From: VRUE01 sp963742535
GTDB taxonomy: Bacteria; Actinomycetota; Thermoleophilia; Solirubrobacterales; 70-9
DNA: 64,000 nt
Reading direction: 5' to 3'
Assembly (NCBI GenBank): GCA_963742535.1
Contig: CAVUMC010000002.1
Coordinates: 1,488,001 to 1,552,000, forward strand
Part shown: piece by piece, positions 25,833-36,147 of the stretch
Layout: each line of letters opens with the position of its first letter
Numbering within the stretch: position 1 is the stretch's first letter
Program-made: the position numbers and the translations under genes
The notes under the pieces: model-generated
What the model was told of the DNA's origin: nothing
Seen by the model: the letters and a program-made list of their open reading frames with translations, nothing else
Databases searched by the model: none

Positions 25833-25905
25833 TGGGCCGTGCTGGGCTCGAACCAGCGACCTTGAGATTAAGAGTCTCCTGCTCTACCAACTGAGCTAAC
25901 GGCCC
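25833..25905 (-). tRNA. tRNA-Lys (CTT)
   Basis: Read on the minus strand: acceptor GGGCCGT/ACGGCCC with discriminator A, D arm GCTC...GAGC, anticodon loop CTCTTAA (anticodon CTT), T arm GCTGG TTCGAGC CCAGC. The top pair of the anticodon stem is a G-A mismatch. CCA is not encoded. Confidence 0.95.
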
Positions 25906-25956
25906 GGGGGCAGGCAAGTATAGGAAGGCGCGGCTTCCGGGAGGCCCGCCAGCTCC

Positions 25957-26709
25957 CTAGCGAACGGTGCAGGCCTTTTCGACGCTGCCGTCGATGACGA
26001 AGCCGCCGGCGAGGGTAAAGCGACCGTGGGTGCGGAAGATGCCGTCGCCGCAGCGGGCGGAGATGTAGCTGCGTTCGATGCCGCCGGAGCGGTAGCGCTT
26101 GCCGACCGTGGCGTCGATGTGCACGAGCGAGCCCAGTCCGTCGGCGATCGGCGGTACGTCGATGGTTGCCCGGTAGCGATAGAGCCCGCCGCGCTTTTCA
26201 ATCGGGATCGTGATCACGATGTTCTGTGCGGCGGGCACAGTCGGCCGCGCGTGCAGGATCACCGTCGACTTGCCTTCCAGGCGTGGTCCGTTGAAGAGGG
26301 TGATCTGCGAGCTCGCTGCCACCGGCGGCTGACCTTCGAGATTGATCAGGGCGGTGGCGCTGCCGGTGCCAACGATTGCCTTGGGACAACGGGCGCGCGC
26401 TTCGTGCGGGGTGGCTTCCTGCAGCGCGGACGGTTGGCAGACCGGCAGGCCGTTGGTAGCGAGGCGACCGTCGCGGTCGAATTCGAGCACGAGCTGCTGC
26501 AGCGGCGCGGGCACACCGCCGCCGACCAGCTTGAGGTCGGCGTGTCCCTCGAACTTGATCGGCTCGTAAGTACGGCGGGGAAGGATGTTCGGCTGGTAAC
26601 CCCCGTCAGCGGTCAGCACCAGGTTGCCGACCTTGACCAGAGCAGCATTTGCTCCGCCCGCGAAAAGGACGCAACAGATCAATCCCCCAGCTGCCAGAAG
26701 ACGCTTCAA
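25957..26709 (-). CDS. Secreted protein, three-member paralogous family (copy 1)
   Basis: A 250-residue exported protein of unknown function. The signal peptide LLAAGGLICCVLFAGGANA ends before ALVKVGNLVLTADGGYQP. Shared with the proteins at 45931 and 46878: the GNL.LTA.G opening, a (V)E.D..G.I.T.GLPVC block, a second Cys in A...C..AIVG, an FNG segment, a C-terminal RCGDG block and a final C near the end, suggesting conserved disulfides. Start: TTG 26709 with GGAGGA 6 nt upstream; the longer frame to 26796 lacks a ribosome site. It sits alone, divergent from the MMPL gene. Confidence 0.75.
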   Translation of the reverse strand: MKRLLAAGGLICCVLFAGGANAALVKVGNLVLTADGGYQPNILPRRTYEPIKFEGHADLKLVGGGVPAPLQQLVLEFDRDGRLATNGLPVCQPSALQEATPHEARARCPKAIVGTGSATALINLEGQPPVAASSQITLFNGPRLEGKSTVILHARPTVPAAQNIVITIPIEKRGGLYRYRATIDVPPIADGLGSLVHIDATVGKRYRSGGIERSYISARCGDGIFRTHGRFTLAGGFVIDGSVEKACTVR

Positions 26710-26818
26710 AAGATCTCCTCCGCAGATCAGGCTAGCGCGCCGCGACCGTCGGCTGGGATTGATCCTTAACACAGTCTTCTGCAACCTTGACCCCACGCGG
26801 CCGCTCGGCCCGCCAAAC

Positions 26819-26824
26819 TACGCT
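26819..26824 (+). promoter_or_regulatory. Candidate -10 box for the MMPL gene
   Basis: TACGCT lies 8 nt before GTG 26833, placing the transcript start within two or three bases of that codon. Confidence 0.35.
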
Positions 26825-26832
26825 CTGTGCCT

Positions 26833-29800
26833 GTGAGGAGGAGCAGGGGGCAGAGTGCTGAGGCGCGCGTTGGTCGCGGGGGCGAGAAGGAGAAGCGCAC
26901 CCCACTGATGCTGCGCCATCCCAAGCGGACGTTGTCCGTCGGCTTGATCGTGGTCGCGTTGCTCTCGATCTTCGGCTTCAGCCTGGAGGAACGGCTCAAC
27001 CCGAGCACGATCGAAATCAGCGGTACGAAGACGGCGCACGCGACCGAAATGCTGAACGAATACTTCGGCGAATCGGCTCCCTTCGTCGTCTTCCTCAAGG
27101 GCCCGCCGAAAGCGCTTGACGAACAAGGGCCGGCACTGATCCGGGCGCTGCGGCGCGACCCGAAAGTAACGACGCTCTCACCCTGGGACGAAGGGGCGGT
27201 CAGCCGCCTACGGCCGACGCCCACGCACGCCTTCATCCTGCTCGATTTCCACGTCGGCAACAACGAAGCGGTCGACGACAAGGTGCCGCTGCTCAACGAA
27301 ACTCTGGAAAACCAGATCCACGCGCCGGTGACAGGCACCCAAACCGGCGTGGCCACCCTCTCGCGAGCGATCGAGGACGAATCGATCTCCGCCACCGAGA
27401 GAGCCGAGTTGATCGCCCTGCCGGTGCTGCTGGTCGTGCTACTGCTCGTCTTCCGCTCGCCGATCGCGGCGGCGGTGCCACTCGGGTTCGGTGCCCTCTC
27501 GGTGCTTTCTTCACGCGGGCTGCTGGCGCTGCTCACCCATTTCTTCGACGTCAGCGCTCTCGCCCTCACGGTCTGCTCGATGCTCGGTCTCGCCCTGGGG
27601 GTCGACTACGCACTGCTGATGGTCTCGCGCTTCCGCGAAGAGCTGGCAAACGGGCAGGATCCGGTCACAGCGGCCTGGACGACGCGGCGCACGGCCGCTC
27701 GCACCGTCGTCTTCGCCGCCAGCACACTGGTCCTCTCGATGGTCGTAGCGATCTTCGTTGTGCCGGGCGCTCTCCTCGTCTCGCTCGCCGGAACCCTGGC
27801 CATGGTGGTCACGCTGACGGCCCTGATCGCCACCCTGCTCGGCCCGTCGCTCTTGGCGATCATCGGTACCAACATCGATCGCTGGCGGATCGGCGCGGCT
27901 CCGAACGGCGAACGCTCCCGCTTGATGACGCTCGTCGCCGCGGCCCTGCGCCACCCGGCACCCGTGGCCGCCGTGATCGGTGTCGTGGTTCTGCTCCTGG
28001 CAGCCCCCGTACTCGCGCTCAAAACCGGGCCCTTCAGCATCGGCCAGCTGCCCAAGGACGACCCGGCCCGCGAAGACGCCGAACTGATCGAAGAATCGGC
28101 CGGCGGCGGCCTCGAAGCACCCTACGTAATGGTCGCCGCCACGCCGACTGGCCCGATCACCGAAGAATCCACCCTGGACGTTCTGACCAAGTGGCAAAGC
28201 CGCCTCGCCAACACGCCCGGTGTGCAAAGCGTGATCGGGCCGAGCCAGCTGACCGGTGCGGTCAAGCCGCTGCAGAAAGGCCTTTCCGGCCTGCTCGCCT
28301 CCAACGGCGAAACCGGTCCCGTTGCCAACGTCAGGCGGCTGAGCAACGGTCTCGACCGGCTTTCCCATGGGGTGGGGTCGATTCGCGATGGTCTCTCCCG
28401 CGCCACGGCCGGTGCCGGCCTCCTGGCGGAAGGTTCGGGCAGGGCCGAAGAAGGCGCGATCGCAATCGCCACTGGGGTGGGGCAGGCCGCCGCCGGCAGC
28501 CAGGAAGCGATCGGCGCGCTCGACCAGGTCGCCAAGGGCAATAAGCAGCTGGCCCATGCGAACGAAAGGGCGGCGCTGGGCGCTCTGCAGCTCAAGTTCG
28601 CCACCCACGACCTGGTCCCCAACTTCAACGCCAACGGTTACTCGCGGGCAAAGAGGCTCTCGCGTTCGCTGGGCAAGATCTCCAAAGAGCAAGTCCCGCC
28701 GATCCAGGCCAACGCCCAGTCCGGCAGCGAAAAGGTGAATCAGGCGCTGCAGCAGGTCGAAGGCATGACAGTTGGCAAGACCGACCCGAACTACGCGGCT
28801 GCCTTGGACGCCCTGCGCCAGGCCGCGGCCGTGGTGGGCGCCGTCCCGGGCGAATTGGCCAAGTTGGACGAAGCGCTCGAACAGGAAACCCACGAAGCCG
28901 AAGAACTCAAACGCTGGGTGCAGAGCACGCTGGGCCAGATGAGGCAGGTCGCGGCCGCCGCGAAACGGCTTTCCGAAGGCCTCGACACGATCAAGCAGGG
29001 CAGCAAGAAACTCGCCGCCGGCAGCGCCCGGCTCGATCGTGAACTGAGCAAGGAACTGAACCAGCTCGGTCCCTTCCAGGACGGCGCCGAAGAACTGGTC
29101 GCAGGTTTGGCCCGGCTGACCGGGGGCACGACCGAACTCGAACATCGACTGGGCGAATTTTATTCGCGTTCCTATCCGGTCGAAACCGGGGCCAAGCGAA
29201 TCGCCGTGCGGGTTCAGTCCCAGGGCGAAAACCTCGAACGACGCCTGGGCCGGCTGCGTGACACCAGCCCCGGGATCTTCGATTCCGGCTACTTCGTTCT
29301 CTCCGCCCTCGACGGCACTCGCGGCGAGCTGAACGAACGCGCCAACGAAGCGGTCTCGCTCCAGCACGGCGGCCAGGCGACAACGCTGACCGTGATCCCC
29401 AAGGACCCGCTCAACTCATCGGGCTCGATCAAGCTGAACAAGAAGCTCGATGAAGAGGCGAGCTCGCTGAGCAAGGAAGCCGGCCTCAAGACCGGCGTTA
29501 CCGGTGGTCCGGCCACGCTCAACACCTTCAGCGAAGTAACTAGGGACAAGATCCCGATCGTGATCGCGGCGATCACCCTCGCCACCTTCCTCGTCCTCGT
29601 CCTCGTCCTGCGCTCGCTTCCCCTGGCGGCGATCGCGATCGGGCTAAACATGGCCTCGGTCGGTGTCGCCTTCGGTGTCCTGATGCTGCTCACCCAAGTG
29701 CCGGAGGGTTGGCCCCTGGGAGGCCGGACCTATATCGACGCGGTCAGCACGGTGATGATCTTCGGCATCGTCTTCGGCCTCTCGATCGATTACGCGGTCT

Positions 29801-30111
29801 TCCTACTCGTGCGCATGCGCGAGCACTACGACGAGCACGGCGACAACGCCGCCGCGATCGAGTTCGGCCTGGAAAAGACGGCGCGCGTGATCACTGGCGC
29901 CGCGGTGATCATGATGGCCGTCTTCATCGCCTTCGCCGGAGCGCCGATCGCCACTGTGAGCCAGATCGGCATCGGCCTCACAGTGGCCGTGATCCTCGAT
30001 GCCACGGTCGTTCGCATCGTTCTCTTGCCGGCGCTGATGCTGTTGATCGGCGACCGGGTCTGGTGGCTCCCCGGGCCGCTGCAGCGCGTGCTGCCCCGAC
30101 TCAACGTCTGA
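26833..30111 (+). CDS. MMPL/RND-family transporter with long coiled-coil external domain
   Basis: About 1092 residues. One N-terminal helix, an external domain, six helices at roughly 195-385 (LGLALGVDYALLMVSRFREE is the conserved DY motif of MMPL/RND proteins), a second external region of about 450 residues rich in helical repeats (GSGRAEEGAIAIATGVGQAA, KRLSEGLDTIKQGSKKLAAG; YhgE/Pip-like), and six more helices with FGIVFGLSIDYAVFLLVRMR carrying the second DY motif. Such proteins export lipids or lipopeptides using the proton gradient. GTG 26833 is preferred over GTG 26827 from the -10 spacing. It precedes the mce operon by 130 nt, so a shared envelope-lipid role is likely. GAA is favoured over GAG. 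Confidence 0.88.
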   Translation: MRRSRGQSAEARVGRGGEKEKRTPLMLRHPKRTLSVGLIVVALLSIFGFSLEERLNPSTIEISGTKTAHATEMLNEYFGESAPFVVFLKGPPKALDEQGPALIRALRRDPKVTTLSPWDEGAVSRLRPTPTHAFILLDFHVGNNEAVDDKVPLLNETLENQIHAPVTGTQTGVATLSRAIEDESISATERAELIALPVLLVVLLLVFRSPIAAAVPLGFGALSVLSSRGLLALLTHFFDVSALALTVCSMLGLALGVDYALLMVSRFREELANGQDPVTAAWTTRRTAARTVVFAASTLVLSMVVAIFVVPGALLVSLAGTLAMVVTLTALIATLLGPSLLAIIGTNIDRWRIGAAPNGERSRLMTLVAAALRHPAPVAAVIGVVVLLLAAPVLALKTGPFSIGQLPKDDPAREDAELIEESAGGGLEAPYVMVAATPTGPITEESTLDVLTKWQSRLANTPGVQSVIGPSQLTGAVKPLQKGLSGLLASNGETGPVANVRRLSNGLDRLSHGVGSIRDGLSRATAGAGLLAEGSGRAEEGAIAIATGVGQAAAGSQEAIGALDQVAKGNKQLAHANERAALGALQLKFATHDLVPNFNANGYSRAKRLSRSLGKISKEQVPPIQANAQSGSEKVNQALQQVEGMTVGKTDPNYAAALDALRQAAAVVGAVPGELAKLDEALEQETHEAEELKRWVQSTLGQMRQVAAAAKRLSEGLDTIKQGSKKLAAGSARLDRELSKELNQLGPFQDGAEELVAGLARLTGGTTELEHRLGEFYSRSYPVETGAKRIAVRVQSQGENLERRLGRLRDTSPGIFDSGYFVLSALDGTRGELNERANEAVSLQHGGQATTLTVIPKDPLNSSGSIKLNKKLDEEASSLSKEAGLKTGVTGGPATLNTFSEVTRDKIPIVIAAITLATFLVLVLVLRSLPLAAIAIGLNMASVGVAFGVLMLLTQVPEGWPLGGRTYIDAVSTVMIFGIVFGLSIDYAVFLLVRMREHYDEHGDNAAAIEFGLEKTARVITGAAVIMMAVFIAFAGAPIATVSQIGIGLTVAVILDATVVRIVLLPALMLLIGDRVWWLPGPLQRVLPRLNV

Positions 30112-30241
30112 GCAGCGGTTTTTAGCGCCGCGGGGACTCGTTGAATTCCAGTTAAGTCCCTGCCTGTGGAGGCTGTGGCGGCGGGTCGCTCGGATACGAT
30201 TCTGCAGCCGTTCCACCGGAATCGGAGGCCGGGGAACCGCA

Positions 30242-31663
30242 ATGCGACGATCCGTGGCTGCTAACTCTTCAGGCGAGGACAGTGGCTCGGCGAAAGGCCG
30301 GGGGACCTCCCCCGCGCGGATTGCGGCGGTCGGAGTACTGGGTGTCGTCGTTCTCGTCCTTGGCTACGTGATCTTCTTCAGCGGCAGCGGCGAACACAAG
30401 TACAACCTGCTCTTCCAGAACGCCAGCCAGCTGGTGCCCGACAACCAGGTCCTGATCGGCGGCCAGCCGGTCGGCTCGGTCGAAAGCATCGAGCTCACCG
30501 ACGACAACCTCGCCAAGGTCGTGGTCAGCGTCAGCCAGGAGCTGCACGAGGGGACGACGGCGACGATCCGCGCCACCTCGCTCTCCGGGGTCGCCAACCA
30601 CTACGTCTCGATCAGCCCCGGGCCCAACAGCAACCCGTCGCTTGACGACGACGCGACGCTGGGTCTCGCCTCAACCACGACCCCGGTCGACATCGACCAG
30701 CTCTTCAACACCTTCCCGGCGCCGGTGCGGCGGGCGCTGGCGCAGTTCATCCAGGGCAACGCGGAAAACTACGCGGGCGCCGGCAAAACAGCCAACGCCA
30801 CCTTCAAGTACCTCGGCGTCGGCCTCAATCGGGCCGGGGCTTTCGCCCACGACCTCACCGCCGACGAACGGCTCTTTTCGCGCTTTCTGGTCAGCTCGAG
30901 CAAGCTTGGCACTGCGGTCTCAGAACGCAGCGAAGAGCTCTCCAGCGCGATCGGCAACGCCAACGAAGCCTTCGGCGCGATTGCCAGCCAGAACGTGGCG
31001 CTGAGCAACAGCCTGAAGCTGCTGCCGCCGACCTTCCGTCAGGCCAACACGACTTTCGTCAACCTGCGCGCCGCCCTCGACGACGTCGAACCGCTGATCA
31101 ACACCTCCCGTACGGCGACCAAGGAATTGGCTCCGTTCCTCGGCGAACTGCGCCCCTTCCTCTCGAAAGCGGTGCCGGTCTTCAAGAACCTGCGCCTGAC
31201 GGTGAACCGCAAGGGCTTTGCCAATGACTCGGCGGAACTGCTCGCCGCCCTTCCCGCCGTGCAGCAGCGAGCCTCGAAGGCCTTCCCGCACTCCGAAGCC
31301 GCGATCACCGCCTTCCAGCCCAACCTCAACTTCATCCGCGCCTACACGCCGGATCTCTTCAATGGCTTCGCCCGCCTCGGCCAGGTCAGCGCTCCCTACG
31401 ACGGCAACGGCCACTACGTGCGCACCAGCTTCAGCGACCTCAACCTCTTCAAGTACAACGGCGGCAGTCGCGCCCTCGAACCGATCGCGCCCTCCGAACA
31501 GTTCGGCGCCTTCGGCGAATCGGCGGGAGTCAAGCGACTCTGCCCGGGTGGCGCCAGCCAGCCCACCGCCGACGGCTCCAGCCCCTTCGTCGAACCGCCG
31601 CACTCCGGTTCTGACGTGACCACGTCCGACTGCAACCCGGCCGATGCGCCACCCGGACCATGA
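30242..31663 (+). CDS. MCE/MlaD family protein, first of six
   Basis: 473 residues: one N-terminal membrane helix (about 27-46, IAAVGVLGVVVLVLGYVIFF), an MCE/MlaD domain (YNLLFQNASQLVPDNQVLIG...GSVESIEL) and a long helical region ending in a Pro/Ser-rich tail with two Cys. MCE proteins form hexameric tunnels or needles that carry hydrophobic substrates between membranes. The stop overlaps the next ATG by 4 nt, and the same ATGA overlap joins all six genes, so six different subunits are made in step. Confidence 0.9.
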   Translation: MRRSVAANSSGEDSGSAKGRGTSPARIAAVGVLGVVVLVLGYVIFFSGSGEHKYNLLFQNASQLVPDNQVLIGGQPVGSVESIELTDDNLAKVVVSVSQELHEGTTATIRATSLSGVANHYVSISPGPNSNPSLDDDATLGLASTTTPVDIDQLFNTFPAPVRRALAQFIQGNAENYAGAGKTANATFKYLGVGLNRAGAFAHDLTADERLFSRFLVSSSKLGTAVSERSEELSSAIGNANEAFGAIASQNVALSNSLKLLPPTFRQANTTFVNLRAALDDVEPLINTSRTATKELAPFLGELRPFLSKAVPVFKNLRLTVNRKGFANDSAELLAALPAVQQRASKAFPHSEAAITAFQPNLNFIRAYTPDLFNGFARLGQVSAPYDGNGHYVRTSFSDLNLFKYNGGSRALEPIAPSEQFGAFGESAGVKRLCPGGASQPTADGSSPFVEPPHSGSDVTTSDCNPADAPPGP

Positions 31664-33186
31664 GGAAAACGTTGGCCATAGGAGCGGTGGTCGCGGCGGT
31701 TGTCGTAGCGGTCGTGCTGCTCTTTTCCGGCAGCAGCAGCAGTAGCGACTACGTCGTGCGGGCGATCTTCGACAACGGCGGTTTCATGGTCAAGGGTGAG
31801 CAGGTGCGCGTCGCCGGCGCCAACGTCGGCGAAATCGAATCGGTCGGGGTGACGCTGCCGGGGGAGGTCGACAGCTACGAAGGCGGCAAGGAAAAAGCGG
31901 TGAGCGGCAAGGCGGTGATCGTGATGAAGATCACCGACCCGGGCTTCCAGGACTTCCGCAGCGACGCCAGCTGCTTGATCCGCCCGCAATCGCTGATCGG
32001 TGAGAAGTTCGTCGATTGCCGCCCGACCCTGCCGCGTGCCCCTGGGACATCCCCGGCACCGGAGCTGAAGGAAATCCCCTCCGGACAGCCAGGCGCCGGC
32101 GAGTTGCTGCTGCCATTGGAGAACAACAGCACCAGCGTCGATCCCGACCTGATCAACGACATCAACAAACTGCCCTATGCGCAGCGCTTCCGGCTGATCT
32201 TCAACGAACTCGGCGCCGGCCTTGCCGGGCGCGGTAAGGACCTCGAAGAGGCGGTCAAGCGGGCCAACCCGGCCCTGCGCGACATCGATCGCCTGCTCGG
32301 CATCCTCAACGACCAGCGTGATCAGTTGACTCAGCTCGCCGCGGACTCGGAGCAGATCCTCGAGCCGCTCTCACGCGAACGCGCCCAGGTCGCCGGTTTC
32401 TTCACCAACTCGGGCACGGCCGCACAGGCGACGACTGAAAAGGGCGCCGATTTGGAAGCTTCGCTGCAGAAGTTCCCCGCCTTCCTGCGCCAATTCCGCA
32501 CCACGATGCACAGCCTGCAGGGTTTCTCCGATGCGGCGACGCCGACCTTTGCCTCGCTGGGCAAGGCGGCGCCCTCCTTCACCGAAGCCACTCGCCTGCT
32601 GACGCCCTTCTCGGCCGCCTCGACCGTCTCGCTGAAGTCACTCGGCGCTACTGGCGAAGAAGCCGGCCCGGTCCTGCGCGCCGCCGATCCGATCGTCAGC
32701 AAGACGAGCGAACTGGCGCGCACCGGCGTCAGCCCGACTACCAACCTGGCCAAGTTCTTCGCCAGTACTAAGGAAACGAAGGGCTTCGACTCGCTCGTCG
32801 ACCTGATCTACAACTTCACCGCGGCCTCCAACGGCTTCGACAAATACGGGCACTTCACCCGCACCCTGGTCACCCTGACCAACTGCCTCGAATACGAGCT
32901 CGAAGCAAGCGGCTGCTCGGCCAAGTTCACCGGCCCCGAAGCGGGCGCTTCCTCTGCCTCGACCGCGTATCTCTACGACCTGCTCGAAAAGCAGCAGTCC
33001 GGCGAAGCCGGTGAAGTTGGAGCGACCCTTGCTCGTCCGGGAGGGCCTGCTTCGACAGTCGCGCCCTCTGCTCCCGTGACTCCCGCCGAATCGCCTGAAA
33101 TCGCCCAGGGCCGTCAGCTCGGCGCGGCGACTCCCTCGCCGTCCCCTCGTCAGCAAGCCCTCCTCGACTACCTCCTCGGCCCATGA
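31660..33186 (+). CDS. MCE/MlaD family protein, second of six
   Basis: 508 residues: short N-terminal membrane anchor (AIGAVVAAVVVAVVLLF), MCE domain with IFDNGGFMVKGEQVRVAGAN and GEIESVGVTLPG, then a helical region and a Pro/Ala/Ser-rich tail. A Ser-rich linker (SGSSSSSDY) follows the anchor. The domain has a longer insert than its neighbours (EGGKEKAVSGKAVIVMKITD). Overlaps its neighbours by 4 nt on each side. Confidence 0.9.
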   Translation: MRKTLAIGAVVAAVVVAVVLLFSGSSSSSDYVVRAIFDNGGFMVKGEQVRVAGANVGEIESVGVTLPGEVDSYEGGKEKAVSGKAVIVMKITDPGFQDFRSDASCLIRPQSLIGEKFVDCRPTLPRAPGTSPAPELKEIPSGQPGAGELLLPLENNSTSVDPDLINDINKLPYAQRFRLIFNELGAGLAGRGKDLEEAVKRANPALRDIDRLLGILNDQRDQLTQLAADSEQILEPLSRERAQVAGFFTNSGTAAQATTEKGADLEASLQKFPAFLRQFRTTMHSLQGFSDAATPTFASLGKAAPSFTEATRLLTPFSAASTVSLKSLGATGEEAGPVLRAADPIVSKTSELARTGVSPTTNLAKFFASTKETKGFDSLVDLIYNFTAASNGFDKYGHFTRTLVTLTNCLEYELEASGCSAKFTGPEAGASSASTAYLYDLLEKQQSGEAGEVGATLARPGGPASTVAPSAPVTPAESPEIAQGRQLGAATPSPSPRQQALLDYLLGP

Positions 33187-34646
33187 GAAATCGCAGCGGC
33201 ATACAGGGGGTGGCAAGCAGCCCGGTGATTGTCGGAGCCGTGACCGTGCTCGTCATCCTGGTCGCCGTCTTCCTCGCTTACAACGCCAACAACGGCCTGC
33301 CCTTCGTCTCCACCTACAACCTGCACGCCCGCGTGCCCAACGCCAACGCCCTGGTCAAGGGCAACGAGGTTCGTATCGGGGGCGCCCGCGTCGGCGTCGT
33401 CAAGTCGGTGGTCCCAGTACAGACCGGCAACGGCCAGGTCGCGGCGGAACTCAACCTCAGCCTCGACAAGAACGTCGAGCCGCTGCCGGAGAACTCGACG
33501 ATGATCATCCGGCCGAAATCGCCGCTCGGCCTCAAGTACCTGCAGATCGTGCCCGGCGACTCAAAGGAAGGCTTCGCCGCGGGGGAAACGATCCCGGTCA
33601 AGGCGGCGCGGCCTGAACCGGTCGACATCGACCAGTTCTTCGACATGTTCGACGAAAAGACGCGCAAGTCGATCCAGCGCGGCCTGGCCGGCTTCGGCAA
33701 CGCCTTTGCCGGCCGCGGCCCGCAGCTCAACAATGCCTTCGCCTCGCTGCGCACGCTGCTCGAAAACTCGCAGCCCGCCCTCGGCGACCTCGTCGCCCCC
33801 AGCACCGGCTTCGGCGATTTCTGGAAGGCGCTCGAGGCCCTCTCGGCCACCGTCGCTCCGGTCGCCGACGAACAGGCCAGCATGTTTGCTGCGCTTGATC
33901 GCACCTTCGCCGCCTTCGCCCGCGTCTCTCGGCCCTACATCCAGGAAACGATCTCGCAGGGCCCGGAAACGCTCGACGCCGCGACCGAAGACCTGCCCGC
34001 GATCCGGCCCTTCCTGCACAGCTCCGAACGCTTCTTCGCCGCTCTGCGCCCCGGTGCCAAGGTGCTCGGCGAAACCTCGCCGACGATTGCCGCGGCGCTG
34101 CGGGCGGGAATCCCGGCGCTCAACCGCTCGCCGATCCTCAACGCGCAGATCCCGCCCACGGCCGACGCGCTGCTCGCCTTCCAGAACTCGACCGGCGTCT
34201 TCAACGGTCTCGACCTGCTGATCGACACGAACGAACTGCTTGGCCCGGCGATCCGCTTCATCGCTCCGGCGCAGACCACCTGCAATTACCTCAGCATTGC
34301 CTTCCGCAACCTCGCGAGCGCCTCAGAAGAAAACAACGGCTTGGGCGGCTGGCTCAACGCGATCTCCTTCCAGCCGCCGGAAGGCCTGAACAACGAGGGC
34401 GGCCAAGCCTCAGCGCCGGCCAACGGCAGCGAACCCGCAGGCTCGAACTTCGGCATCCCGCTCAATCACCTGCACTCCAACCCCTACCCCAACACGGCTT
34501 CGCCCGGTCAGCCGAACGAGTGCGAAGCCGGCAATGAGCGCTACGAAAGCACGACGGGCAAGACGACCATCGGCAATACCTCGCGTGACGATGGCACCGC
34601 TACCTCCGGACAGTCTAAAAAGCAGAAAGAAGAAGCCGAACGATGA
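33183..34646 (+). CDS. MCE/MlaD family protein, third of six
   Basis: 487 residues: anchor (VIVGAVTVLVILVAVFLAYNA), MCE domain (YNLHARVPNANALVKGNEVR, GVVKSVV, RPKSPLGLKYLQIVPG), a conserved DIDQFFDMFDEKTRKSIQRG helix start, and a long helical tunnel region. The C-terminus is Ser/Thr/Lys-rich with a Glu/Lys end. Codon use favours GAA for glutamate. Joined by 4-nt overlaps. Confidence 0.9.
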   Translation: MRNRSGIQGVASSPVIVGAVTVLVILVAVFLAYNANNGLPFVSTYNLHARVPNANALVKGNEVRIGGARVGVVKSVVPVQTGNGQVAAELNLSLDKNVEPLPENSTMIIRPKSPLGLKYLQIVPGDSKEGFAAGETIPVKAARPEPVDIDQFFDMFDEKTRKSIQRGLAGFGNAFAGRGPQLNNAFASLRTLLENSQPALGDLVAPSTGFGDFWKALEALSATVAPVADEQASMFAALDRTFAAFARVSRPYIQETISQGPETLDAATEDLPAIRPFLHSSERFFAALRPGAKVLGETSPTIAAALRAGIPALNRSPILNAQIPPTADALLAFQNSTGVFNGLDLLIDTNELLGPAIRFIAPAQTTCNYLSIAFRNLASASEENNGLGGWLNAISFQPPEGLNNEGGQASAPANGSEPAGSNFGIPLNHLHSNPYPNTASPGQPNECEAGNERYESTTGKTTIGNTSRDDGTATSGQSKKQKEEAER

Positions 34647-36147
34647 GCCGCCTGCCGGAGCGAGACACGCGTGCGGGGGCGACCAACCGCCGCTTCAAAT
34701 GGCGTCCCAGCAATGCTCTGATCGCGGTCATCTTCATCCTCATCTTCACGATCGGTCCATATCTGGCCTTCACCGGTCACGTGCCCTTCACCAGCTACGG
34801 CTACCAGCTCAAGGCGACCTTCAGCAACGGGGTCAACATCGCCACCAACTCGCCGGTGCGGATCGCCGGCGTCAACGTCGGCCAGGTGATCTCGACCGAA
34901 CGCGACGGCGATGCGACCACGGTCACCTTCACGGTCGAAGGCAAAGGCCGGCCGGTCCACGACGATGCCTTCGCCGCGATCCGTCCCCGCATCTTCCTCG
35001 AGGGCAACTTCTTCGTCGACCTCTCGCCGGGCAGCCCGAGCGCGCCCGAACTCGGCAGCGGCGACACGATTCCGATCAGCCACACCTCGACCTGGGTCCA
35101 GATCGACGAAGTCCTGACTGCCCTGCAGGCCCCTGTCCGCGCCGACCTCGGCCACCTGCTCGAGGGCTACGGCACGGCCCTCACCCACAAGCCAACGGCG
35201 GCCGAAGACGAAACCCAGGAACCGGAGGTCCAGGGCAAGACCGGCGCCGAAGGGCTCAACGGCGGCTTCCGTTACGGCGGCGACGCCGGTCGCTACAGCT
35301 CCGAGGTGACCAACGCCCTGCTTGGCACCGAGCCCCACGACCTCTCGAAGCTGGTCGCCGGCTCGGCCCGCACATTCGGGGCCTTGGCCAAGAACGAGGA
35401 GGACTTGAAGGGGCTGATCGTCAACTTCAACACCTTCACCGGGGCTCTTGCCGCCCAGTCGGCCAACCTCTCGACCACAGTTCACCGCCTTTCGCCGACC
35501 CTGCAGAACTTCCACAGCTCGCTGGTCAGCCTCAACGAATCGCTGCCGCCGCTGCGGGCCTGGGCGATCGAGATGAACCCCGCGGTCGCCGAGATCCCCG
35601 CTCTGATCAAGGCCGGCCTTGGCTCGAACAGGCGCGGCCGCTGCTCTCCGGCAAGGAGGCCGGCGGCACGGCGAAGCTGCTGCGCGAAGCGACGCCCGGC
35701 CTTGCCGGCGCCGCCCAGGCGGGCAAGGCAGTGGCGCTGCCGCAGCTCAACCGGATCAGCCTCTGCACGACCAAGGTCATCGTCCCGACCGGCAACCAGA
35801 CGATCAACGACCAATTCAGCACTGGCGGTCCCAACTATCGCGAGTTCCTCTACTCGCTCACCAACTTCGCCGGCTGGGGTCAGAACTTCGACGGCAATGG
35901 GCCCTTCTTGCGCATCCAGCCGGGCGGCGGCGACCTGCTGGTCGGCCAGACGAACCAATTCGGCAATCTGAGCACGGACAAACAGGACTTCGCCCACACG
36001 ATCGCGCCGCCGCTGGGCACCCAGCCACAGCTCGGCGGCCGGCCGCCGAAGAAGCCGGACGTGCGCTGTGACAGCAACCCGGTTCCGGACGAGAACAGCG
36101 GCCTCGGCGGGGTCGGCGCCCCGAGCCCGACGGTGGTGAGCCCATGA
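34643..36147 (+). pseudogene. MCE/MlaD family protein, fourth of six, with a one-base frameshift
   Basis: The first frame runs from ATG 34643 (anchor NALIAVIFILIFTIGPYLAF, MCE domain with FSNGVNIATNSPVRIAGVNV) to about 35621, reading EIPALIKAGLG; the family-like sequence continues in another frame as LEQARPLLSGKEAGG through to FAGWGQNFDGNGPFLRIQPG and the TGA at 36147. Restoring one base near 35621 gives a 501-residue protein, similar to its neighbours. The ATGA junctions on both sides are intact, which argues for a functional gene and a sequencing error, or a very recent mutation. As written, translation would run off-frame to a stop at 35971. Confidence 0.8.

Noticed and set aside
27511..29367. 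A 618-codon open frame on the - strand
   Set aside because: Antisense to the MMPL gene with its DY motifs; no recognisable domain in the antisense frame.
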